Assembly (NCBI GenBank): GCA_965222725.1
Contig: OZ244969.1
Span: forward strand, 3,472,001 to 3,536,000
DNA length: 64,000 nt
Source: GCA-2748575 sp965222725
Lineage (GTDB): Bacteria; Pseudomonadota; Gammaproteobacteria; Pseudomonadales; Ketobacteraceae
Direction: 5' to 3'
This document shows positions 27,995 to 34,849 of this stretch, one piece after another. Both the position numbers and the translations under genes were made by a program. The notes below the pieces were generated by a model. That model had not been told where the DNA came from and made no database searches. It saw only the letters and a list, made by a program, of their open reading frames with translations. Within the stretch, counting starts at the first letter, position 1. Each line of letters opens with the position of its first letter.

Positions 27995-30256
27995 CTATGC
28001 GGGCATCCCCGACCAGCTGCGGGTATCCACTGGCCCTTCAGCAACCGTTACGCGCACAGGAATGCCGGTAAGGTGAGCCATTCCTGACACCGGCTCAACC
28101 GCTTCCGGGCCGTCTGCGGCCAGCAGGTTGACATTCACACCCGCCAGCTTGCTGGCAACACTCAAACCGCGGGCGTGCTGATGGCCCCAACCATGCTGCA
28201 TGGCGGCGCTGCCGGGTTTTACATCTTTTGTCAGGCGTGCAGGAAGGCGGACACTGGCGGTTTCAGAGCTAACGTCCACCACGGTGTTTTCCTGTATGCC
28301 CAGTTTTTCGGCATCTTGCGGATGAAGGTAAAGAAAATTGCTCTGGAATTTTTCGCTGGCCGTGAGGGCTTCAATATTTTGCGTCCAGGAGTTGTGGGTG
28401 CTATGCACCCGCTTTGATATCAGGCGTAACAGGCCCTGCTGTTTTACTTTCATTTCGCTGGTAAAAATAGCGGGCAATTTGCCAGCGGATTCCATTAAAG
28501 GTGCCGGCGCCAGTTTTACTTTGCGGTCATCCCACAAGGGGCGCTTGCCAAGAAAGTCATCGGGTTGGGCGCCATCTACCGGCTTACCTTCAGCGACTTT
28601 TACCAGCTCCCTGAATTTACCCTGTTTTGCCAGCCGCAAAATCAGATCGAGGATAAAACGTTGCGGCAGACCGGGCAGGGCCTTGTTGCCAAACCGCAGG
28701 CCTTGTGCAACGCGATTCACGCCGGACATGGCTTTTAGTGTCAGTTGCAATCCCTTTTCGCCGAACAGACTCACGCCACAGGCTTCGGCCAGGTCAAAGT
28801 AGATACTGGCTTCATCGCGCTGTTCCGCCTGAGGCGGTACCACGGCCTCGGTGGCTGCCAGATAGGGTTTTGATTGCATTCCCAGAAACAGTGGGAAAAC
28901 AAAAGGCAGGTCGGGACGTTGCAACGGGGACGTGGCGGGCAGTACGTAATGGGCCAGGCTGGCGGTTTCGTTCATATAGATATCCGTTACCACCAGCAAT
29001 TCAAGGGATTCAAAGGCTTCCCGTAGGCGTGCACCGTTTGCCATGGTCATCAGCGGGTTGCCGCCGGTCACGAACATAGCCTTTATCTGATCTTTTCCGG
29101 GCGTCAGAATTTCATCTGCCAGAATGGCACCGGGGAATCCGCCGTTCAGTTCACGAAAGCCACCAATGCGGGAACGCTTTTCCCGGTTAAACAGGCCGTT
29201 CTTTTTGGCAAATTCGGGAAAATCAAAAATCCCCCGTCCTACCAGGGTGCCGCCTTTGCGGTCCAGGTTGCCGGTGACAGCATTAATCACTTCCGCGAGC
29301 CAGTGGGCCAGGGTGCCGTGCCGGCCCATGCCCAGTCCGGTACCGGTGACAATAGCGGCGCCATCGGCAATCAAATAGTCGCTTACCATCTGGCGCAATC
29401 GGTCGGGCTCAATATCCGTCAGGGGAGCGGTGATTTCCGCCGGCCAGTCGGCTACCAGTGTTTTGATCTCTTCCAGCCCGCTCATGTGCTGACTGACGGC
29501 CGCCTTATCAATGGCATCCCTGGCAAAGATCTCGTTCAAAAATGACAGGAAGAAAAACACATCCGCATTGGGTTGAATGGCTTGAAAATCATCGGCCACC
29601 CGTGCTGTTTCGTTGTAGCGGGGGTCAACCACCATGATGCGTCCACCCCGTTTGCGGATTTCCTTTAAACGTTTTACCGGATGGGCTACCTGCAAAAAGG
29701 TCCATTTTGATACCACCGGATTGGTGCCCACAAACATCAGGTAGTTAATGTTATCCAGATCAGGAAACGGCTGGAAAAAAGGAAAGCCGTACATTTCACT
29801 GGCAGAGGCAAACCGGTTGGCACAATCCTGGGTGGCGGATGAAAACATATTGTGCGATCCGATGCCCTGCATAAAACCTTCTGCAAAGATAGGGTGCAGA
29901 ATGCTGAAGCCGGCAGCCGTACCCACATACATGGAGATAGCCTGGGGTGACACCGCTGTGAGTGATTTTACCTTGTTGCCTATTTCCGCCAGTGCCTGTT
30001 TCCAGCTGATGCGAACGTAGTCATTTCCCACCCGTTTAAGCGGGTATTCAAGGCGATCCGGCGAGTCATACATGCTGTGCTGGTGCAGGCCCTTCATGCA
30101 GGAAAATCCCAGCGTGCCGATATGATCCCGATTGGGTTCAATGCGGGTAATGCGGCCATCTTCCAGGTGGGTGACCAGGCCGCAGGAGGCTTCACATATC
30201 CTGCAAAAGGTGGTTTTGGTTTCGGTAACGGGTATGTGGTTGTTCTTGTTATTCAT
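27995..30256 (-). CDS. Molybdopterin-dependent oxidoreductase
   Basis: 753 residues, starting at the ATG complementary to 30254-30256; a longer open frame beyond it would run through the operator region. The N-terminus has an iron-sulfur motif CRICEASCG followed by a fourth cysteine in GFSCMKG, so a 4Fe-4S cluster is expected. The rest follows the bis-MGD enzyme layout (formate dehydrogenase/nitrate reductase superfamily), with MFVGTNPVVS, MVVDPRYNETARVADDF and MFVTGGNPLMTMANG, and a C-terminal pterin-binding domain with MQHGWGHQH. No Tat signal is visible, so it is probably cytoplasmic. The substrate is unknown. It is divergent from tetR, sharing a promoter region with a long palindrome. Confidence 0.88.
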   Translation of the reverse strand: MNNKNNHIPVTETKTTFCRICEASCGLVTHLEDGRITRIEPNRDHIGTLGFSCMKGLHQHSMYDSPDRLEYPLKRVGNDYVRISWKQALAEIGNKVKSLTAVSPQAISMYVGTAAGFSILHPIFAEGFMQGIGSHNMFSSATQDCANRFASASEMYGFPFFQPFPDLDNINYLMFVGTNPVVSKWTFLQVAHPVKRLKEIRKRGGRIMVVDPRYNETARVADDFQAIQPNADVFFFLSFLNEIFARDAIDKAAVSQHMSGLEEIKTLVADWPAEITAPLTDIEPDRLRQMVSDYLIADGAAIVTGTGLGMGRHGTLAHWLAEVINAVTGNLDRKGGTLVGRGIFDFPEFAKKNGLFNREKRSRIGGFRELNGGFPGAILADEILTPGKDQIKAMFVTGGNPLMTMANGARLREAFESLELLVVTDIYMNETASLAHYVLPATSPLQRPDLPFVFPLFLGMQSKPYLAATEAVVPPQAEQRDEASIYFDLAEACGVSLFGEKGLQLTLKAMSGVNRVAQGLRFGNKALPGLPQRFILDLILRLAKQGKFRELVKVAEGKPVDGAQPDDFLGKRPLWDDRKVKLAPAPLMESAGKLPAIFTSEMKVKQQGLLRLISKRVHSTHNSWTQNIEALTASEKFQSNFLYLHPQDAEKLGIQENTVVDVSSETASVRLPARLTKDVKPGSAAMQHGWGHQHARGLSVASKLAGVNVNLLAADGPEAVEPVSGMAHLTGIPVRVTVAEGPVDTRSWSGMPA

Positions 30257-30308
30257 AAGCTTGCCGATGCCCCGGAATGTGAAATCAGGTATACGCTGTA
30301 TGCCGCTG

Positions 30309-30346
30309 TTTACACAAAACATAAAGTAGTTTATGTTTTGTGTAAA
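30309..30346. promoter_or_regulatory. Long perfect palindrome, probable TetR operator 1
   Basis: Arms of 17 bp (30309-30325 and 30330-30346) are perfect reverse complements around a 4-base centre. The site lies in the 145-bp gap between the divergent molybdopterin oxidoreductase and tetR genes, where TetR-type repressors normally bind. It could control both directions. The inner core AAAACAT-N10-ATGTTTT recurs at 30943-30966. Confidence 0.8.
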
Positions 30347-30401
30347 GGGGTGTCCCGACGAGCGGGCGATTCTCCCGTGAAAAAGGAAGGCAGTAAAACC
30401 A

Positions 30402-30956
30402 ATGGCAAAAGTAACCCGGGACGACTGGCTGCAGGCCGCCAGAGACATACTCATAGAAGGGGGCTTTGCCCAGCTGACACTGGAGAATCTTCTGTCCCGG
30501 CTGGGAGTTACTCACGGTTCCTTTTACCACCATTTTAAAAATCGCCAGGCACTGACCGAGGCGGTGCTGAAGCAGTGGCGCAAGGAAATGACGCTGGATG
30601 TGGTAGCCACTGCCAACCGTATCGGAGATGTGGACGAAAGGGCCCGTTCCCTGATTCAGCTGGGTAAAAGCTTTACCGATCAGACTCAGCTGGAAATCGC
30701 TTTCCGTTCTCAGGCGCGGGTGGACCCCATGGTGTGGGAATACGTACAGGAAGTGGATGAGTTGCGTATTAAAAACTGTACCGAAATGGCCAGGGCCATT
30801 TTTGGTGACAATGAAAGGGCGATCACCCTGGGGAAACTGGCCCATGCCATCTTTGTGGGCAGTCAGCAGATGATACCGTCGTTTACCGAGCAGGAATCAG
30901 AGGCCATGTATTTTGAGCTGATGAACCTGGTACTCAATAATAAAAACATAAAGTGA
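30402..30956 (+). CDS. TetR-family transcriptional regulator
   Basis: 184 residues. The N-terminal helix-turn-helix is typical: ARDILIEGGFAQLTLENLL, then SRLGVTHGSFYHHFKNRQAL at about residues 30-52. The C-terminal ligand-binding part is all helical and not identifiable to subgroup. The ATG follows GGAAGGCAG. The palindromes before it and after it suggest autoregulation plus control of the divergent oxidoreductase and the genes downstream. Ligand unknown; a hydrophobic compound would fit the neighbours. Confidence 0.9.
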   Translation: MAKVTRDDWLQAARDILIEGGFAQLTLENLLSRLGVTHGSFYHHFKNRQALTEAVLKQWRKEMTLDVVATANRIGDVDERARSLIQLGKSFTDQTQLEIAFRSQARVDPMVWEYVQEVDELRIKNCTEMARAIFGDNERAITLGKLAHAIFVGSQQMIPSFTEQESEAMYFELMNLVLNNKNIK

Positions 30957-30966
30957 GTCATGTTTT
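30943..30966. promoter_or_regulatory. Second operator-like site with the same geometry
   Basis: AAAACAT at 30943-30949 and ATGTTTT at 30960-30966 are reverse complements separated by 10 bases, exactly as in the core of the palindrome at 30309-30346. Over the 24 positions, 20 are identical to that core. The site covers the tetR stop codon and touches the start codon of the DUF1295 gene. The short arms fall in an AT-rich gene end, so chance is possible. Confidence 0.5.
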
Positions 30967-31833
30967 ATGAATGCGAAAGACCTGAAACCTGTTTTTATTG
31001 CCTACCTGGTGGCGATTGCCGCGGGGGCATTGACCCTGGCCATTATGGACAGCCATATCCTGTGGGAAACCCTGGTGGCGGATCTGGTGGCAACCCTGGT
31101 GATTTTTGCCTACAGCCGCATGTACAAAAACTCCAGTTTTTATGATGCCTACTGGAGCGTGATTCCGCCGTTGATTGTGGTGTATTGGGGATTTTTTAAC
31201 GGCGCTGAACAGGTGGACCCGGTGCGTCAGTCACTGGTTCTGATTCTGGTGTGGTTGTGGGGAATCCGGCTTACTGCCAACTGGGCAAGCCATTGGGACG
31301 GCTTGCATCACGAAGACTGGCGCTATGGCCCCATCAAGGAACAGGCCGGCCGCTGGAACCTGTTGGCGGATTTCGGCGGGATTCATTTGTTCCCCACCAT
31401 GATTGTGTTTGCAGCCTGCCTGCCACTCTATGCCGCCATGACAATCGGTGAGCGACCTTTTAACTGGCTTGACTGGGTTGCCTTTGCGGTCACAGCCGGC
31501 GCTATCCTGATTGAAATGGTATCGGATATTCAGCTGCATGGGTTTGTTGCCAATAAAAAGCCCGGCGAGATTATGCAAACAGGACTTTGGCGTTATTCAC
31601 GGCACCCCAATTATTTTGGTGAAATGAGTTTCTGGTTTGGTCTGATGCTGTTTGGCCTGGCTGCCCATCCGGCTGGCTGGTGGTGGATTATGCCCGGCGC
31701 GATTGCCATGGCGGTTATGTTTTTCACGGTCAGTATTCCGCTAATGGACAAACGCAGTGTGGAACGCCGCCCGGAATATGCGGATCATATGCGCCGGGTG
31801 TCGGCCATTATTCCCTGGTTTTCCAGGGCTTAA
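30967..31833 (+). CDS. DUF1295 (steroid 5-alpha-reductase C-terminal-like) membrane protein
   Basis: 288 residues, seven or so membrane helices. The C-terminal part has the family's signature: GLWRYSRHPNYFGEMSFWFG, then MDKRSVERRPEYADHMRRVSAIIPW. The family shares the fold of steroid 5-alpha-reductases and isoprenylcysteine methyltransferases and acts on lipidic substrates with NADPH; the specific reaction here is unknown. The start lies 10 bp after tetR, with no ribosome site of its own and an operator-like sequence right before it. An FAD oxidoreductase gene follows after 5 bp, so the two probably form one transcript. Confidence 0.85.
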   Translation: MNAKDLKPVFIAYLVAIAAGALTLAIMDSHILWETLVADLVATLVIFAYSRMYKNSSFYDAYWSVIPPLIVVYWGFFNGAEQVDPVRQSLVLILVWLWGIRLTANWASHWDGLHHEDWRYGPIKEQAGRWNLLADFGGIHLFPTMIVFAACLPLYAAMTIGERPFNWLDWVAFAVTAGAILIEMVSDIQLHGFVANKKPGEIMQTGLWRYSRHPNYFGEMSFWFGLMLFGLAAHPAGWWWIMPGAIAMAVMFFTVSIPLMDKRSVERRPEYADHMRRVSAIIPWFSRA

Positions 31834-31838
31834 AAAAC

Positions 31839-32966
31839 ATGGCGACCGGGCCGCGTCCAAAAGTGCTGATTGCCGGAATGGGGGATACCGGCTTGCTGGT
31901 GGCGATTCACCTCAGCAAGCAGTTCGATATTATTGGTGTTTCCCCCAAGCCCTGTCTGGTCAGCGGTCAGGAGCTGGGTACCCGTTTGACCCGCCCAACA
32001 CAATGGAAGCGGAATTACCTGATGGATTTTTCTGCCTACCAGGGGCTGAAAGGCGTCACTATTCTGCAAGGCAAAATAAAATCGCTGGATACGGATCAGC
32101 AGCTTGCAGAAATCAGGCTGGCATCCGGAGAGCGCCATCAACAACCTTACGATATGCTGGTGATTGCTTCCGGTGTCAGTAACGGTTTCTGGCGTACGCC
32201 GGCAGTGGAAAGCCGGCAAAGCATAGAGCAGGGTATATCCCGTTACTCATCCCGGCTGATAATGTCCGATTCTGTGGCGGTGATTGGTGGCGGGCCTACC
32301 GGCGTTAGTGTCGCATCCAACCTTAAGGAAGTTTGCCCGGATTGCCGGGTGGATCTGTTTTTTACCCGGGAATTACCCTTGCCCGGATACCACCCCAAAA
32401 CCCGGCGTAAGATTGCACGTAAATTACAGGCCCAAGGCGTTGGATTGCATCCCCATCACCGTGCCCGGATTCCTGAAGCGCCGCCCGGTGAATTTACTAC
32501 CGGGCCGGTGACATGGGAATCCGGCCAGCTGCCCTTTACCGCTGAAACCGTGCTGTGGGCCACAGGCAATCTGCTACCGAACAATGAATTCCTTCCCGAA
32601 CAAATGCTGGATGAAAAAGGCTTTGTAAAAACTGATTCTCACCTGCGGGTGCCCGGGTTTGCCAATACCTTTGCTGTGGGCGATATCGCTGCCACGGATC
32701 CCAATCGCAGTTCGGCCAGAAACGGGGGCTATCTGGTGCTTGCCAACAATATCGACGCGCACTGGCATAACAGGCCCCGTAAGCTGAAAACCTTTCATGC
32801 CAGCCCCTATCGCTGGGGCTCCATTCTGGGTGTACAGGAAGAGGGCATGCAGGTATTTACGCCCACTGGTGGCAATGTGCGGGTGCCGCGCTGGTGGGTG
32901 TGGAATCTTCTGTTCCCGGTATTTGTGTGGCGAATGATTTACCGGGGGGTGAACCGCCGGATATGA
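31839..32966 (+). CDS. FAD-dependent pyridine nucleotide-disulfide-type oxidoreductase
   Basis: 375 residues from the ATG at 31839; a longer open frame upstream only overlaps the DUF1295 gene. The N-terminus has the FAD-binding motif VLIAGMGDTGLL, and a second dinucleotide motif VAVIGGGPTGVSVASNL near residue 147 fits NAD(P)H. The FANTFAVGDIA segment is the third FAD contact. The layout is that of NDH-2/AIF-type enzymes. There is no CxxxxC redox disulfide. The last roughly 25 residues are aromatic and hydrophobic (WWVWNLLFPVFVW), suggesting membrane attachment. It may supply electrons to the neighbouring reductase or P450; that link is inference. Confidence 0.85.
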   Translation: MATGPRPKVLIAGMGDTGLLVAIHLSKQFDIIGVSPKPCLVSGQELGTRLTRPTQWKRNYLMDFSAYQGLKGVTILQGKIKSLDTDQQLAEIRLASGERHQQPYDMLVIASGVSNGFWRTPAVESRQSIEQGISRYSSRLIMSDSVAVIGGGPTGVSVASNLKEVCPDCRVDLFFTRELPLPGYHPKTRRKIARKLQAQGVGLHPHHRARIPEAPPGEFTTGPVTWESGQLPFTAETVLWATGNLLPNNEFLPEQMLDEKGFVKTDSHLRVPGFANTFAVGDIAATDPNRSSARNGGYLVLANNIDAHWHNRPRKLKTFHASPYRWGSILGVQEEGMQVFTPTGGNVRVPRWWVWNLLFPVFVWRMIYRGVNRRI

Positions 32967-33012
32967 GCCTGCCGGAGCCCGTTTATTTGTACCAAATCCT
33001 GCTTCAGATGTA

Positions 33013-33054
33013 TTGACGTGGCGTCAAACTGCTTTTATGGTATACGATGTATAC
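33013..33054 (+). promoter_or_regulatory. P450 promoter region with two dyads
   Basis: TTGACG-TGG-CGTCAA at 33013-33027 is a perfect 6-bp-arm dyad whose left half also works as a -35 box. TATGGT at 33036-33041, 17 bases further on, could be the -10. GTATAC occurs twice, at 33040-33045 and 33049-33054, as an inverted repeat around GAT overlapping the -10. GTATAC dyads are common in GntR-type operators. Binding proteins are not known. Confidence 0.5.
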
Positions 33055-33099
33055 TAAATTGCCGCCGGATCAAACTACAACAAGAAGGAGATGATCCCG

Positions 33100-34575
33100 A
33101 TGTCTGAAGCTCCCCAATTACCGCCGATTCCCAAAGGAAGCAAAATCAAGCACGCGCTTAGCCTGGGAGTGGATATATGGAATAACCTCGACAGGTTTCA
33201 GGCCGAATACGGTGATTCTTTTACCCTGACCCTGCCGGGACAGGGGCCCATGGTATGGACCGGCGATCCTCAGGTGGTACGGGATACCTTTGCTCTGAAA
33301 CCGGAGCAGTACAATCCTTTTGAAGTACAGATTCCCATCGATGTCGGTGAAGAATGTGTACTCTTTGAAAATTTCAAAGCCCACCAGGATTCCCGCAAAA
33401 GAATCATTCCGTCACTGGCCACCGTGCAACTGAAAAACCGCGCCACTGTGATGTTTGAAATTATCGGCGAGCACATTGATTCCTGGAAAGTGGGGGAGCG
33501 TTTTAACTTTCCCCGGGTGGTAGGAGACATGACCCTGGATATCATTTGCTACACCCTGTTCGGTTTGCGCGAAGGTGAGCGCAAGGAACGCTACAAGGAA
33601 CTGATTCTGGGCTGGCTGACCACATCCACCAACGACACCATGTTCACTATCGGTTCCATTGTGGGTGCCCGCAAATTCCGTGCGAAACTCAATGCCAAAT
33701 ATCGCCAGCGTTCTGAAGAAGGCAAAATGGGTAACCTGAAAAAAGGTATTTTGCCCTGGAAACAGCCACTGGATTACAAAGTGCAGCTGGCTCAAATGAT
33801 TCGTGAGGATGTAGTCGATATCCGGGCCCGCATGGACGACAGCGAATCCCATATGCTGTCGGTGTTTGCCCGTGCCATTTACGACGATGGCGAGTTTCTG
33901 GAAATGGAAAAAGTCATTTCCGAATGTATAGCCATGATGGTAGCTGGACATGAAACCAGTGCTGCCACCTCGGCCTGGATGATTATCTGGATGCTGAAGC
34001 GTCCGGCAACGGTTCAGAAAGTTCGCGAGGAAATTGCGGCCTCGGTGAAAAAAGAGGGGCGTTATGATCCGTTGATCATCAGTGAGCTGCCCTACGTGAC
34101 TGCCTGCCTGAACGAGTCCCAACGGTTGTCGCCTTCGGCACCGGCCACGGTGCGCTGGTTGACTCAGGATACTCAGTTGGGCAAGTGGCTGATGCCCGCG
34201 GGAACCTGTATCGCGCCCTGTATGTATCTGACCCAGCGGCGCAAGGATGTTTATGGCGAGGATGCTCTGGAATACCGTCCGGAGCGCTGGCTGGACGGTA
34301 GTTGCAAACCCAAGCCCTGGGAGTTCTTCCCCTTTGGTGGCGGCCGCCGCGCCTGTGCCGGCATGGCGCAGGCACGCCAGCAGTTGCGTATCATCATTGC
34401 CGAGATTGCCCGTCGGGTGGATTTTGAATCCAAAGAGGATTATATCCATTCCGATAAAATGCCCACACCGAGGTTGGTGGGTGGTCAGACAGAACCCAAA
34501 GACGGCGTATGGGTGACGGTGAAAGCAGTGCATCCGGCTGATGCGGGTCTGGAGTCACTGAAAGAATCTGCCTGA
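33100..34575 (+). CDS. Cytochrome P450
   Basis: 491 residues from the ATG at 33100, nine bases after AAGGAG; an ATG at 33091 touches that site and is less likely. Hallmarks: I-helix MMVAGHETSAATS, K-helix ExxR in NESQRL, the PERW segment, and the haem loop FPFGGGRRACAGMA with the proximal cysteine near residue 419. The haem loop resembles the CYP4/CYP110/CYP102-like class, whose members often hydroxylate fatty acids, alkanes or terpenoids. It is not CYP153, whose loop differs. No membrane anchor or fused reductase is present, so separate redox partners are needed. It has its own promoter and a strong terminator. Confidence 0.94.
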   Translation: MSEAPQLPPIPKGSKIKHALSLGVDIWNNLDRFQAEYGDSFTLTLPGQGPMVWTGDPQVVRDTFALKPEQYNPFEVQIPIDVGEECVLFENFKAHQDSRKRIIPSLATVQLKNRATVMFEIIGEHIDSWKVGERFNFPRVVGDMTLDIICYTLFGLREGERKERYKELILGWLTTSTNDTMFTIGSIVGARKFRAKLNAKYRQRSEEGKMGNLKKGILPWKQPLDYKVQLAQMIREDVVDIRARMDDSESHMLSVFARAIYDDGEFLEMEKVISECIAMMVAGHETSAATSAWMIIWMLKRPATVQKVREEIAASVKKEGRYDPLIISELPYVTACLNESQRLSPSAPATVRWLTQDTQLGKWLMPAGTCIAPCMYLTQRRKDVYGEDALEYRPERWLDGSCKPKPWEFFPFGGGRRACAGMAQARQQLRIIIAEIARRVDFESKEDYIHSDKMPTPRLVGGQTEPKDGVWVTVKAVHPADAGLESLKESA

Positions 34576-34622
34576 TCGGACGGTTCAATAGTGCGATCAT
34601 TGAAACCTTTCTGATACGTCAC

Positions 34623-34660
34623 AATCCCGCGGCAGACAGCTTGTCTGCCGCGGGATTTTT
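34623..34660 (+). terminator. Rho-independent terminator after P450 gene
   Basis: A 16-bp stem (34623-34638 with 34642-34657) with a 3-base loop is followed by T residues, 48 bp after the P450 stop codon. Confidence 0.92.
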
Positions 34661-34686
34661 GCATGTTCCCTTGTTGTTGTTTTTTT

Positions 34687-34768
34687 TGATAGGTGTATCA
34701 GTCGATCTCTGATTACTTTTGCTTTGTTTGCTGTGAGACAAAAAACGTAATATGTCTTGATGTATCAA
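34687..34768. promoter_or_regulatory. Two TGAT/ATCA dyads upstream of the RoxA-like gene
   Basis: TGATA-N4-TATCA at 34687-34700 and TTGAT-N2-ATCAA at 34757-34768 lie in the AT-rich 190 bp between the P450 terminator and the RoxA-like gene. They may be regulator sites. The arms are short, so the call is weak. Confidence 0.3.
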
Positions 34769-34849
34769 AAAACAGGTGCTACGTTTGTGTTTACCTAAAT
34801 TCATAACCACAAAAAACCACTCCTTGAACAGGAGAATTTAGGGGAAACC

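Noticed and set aside
33412..34533. A 373-codon minus-strand frame under the P450 gene
   Set aside because: Shadow of the P450 gene; low-complexity His/Gln/Phe-rich product.
33100..34575. Considered CYP153 alkane hydroxylase
   Set aside because: The haem loop FPFGGGRRACAG differs from the CYP153 type, so only a general P450 call is made.
34623..34660. Palindrome considered as an operator
   Set aside because: GC-rich stem with a 3-base loop and a T tract right after a stop codon is a terminator.
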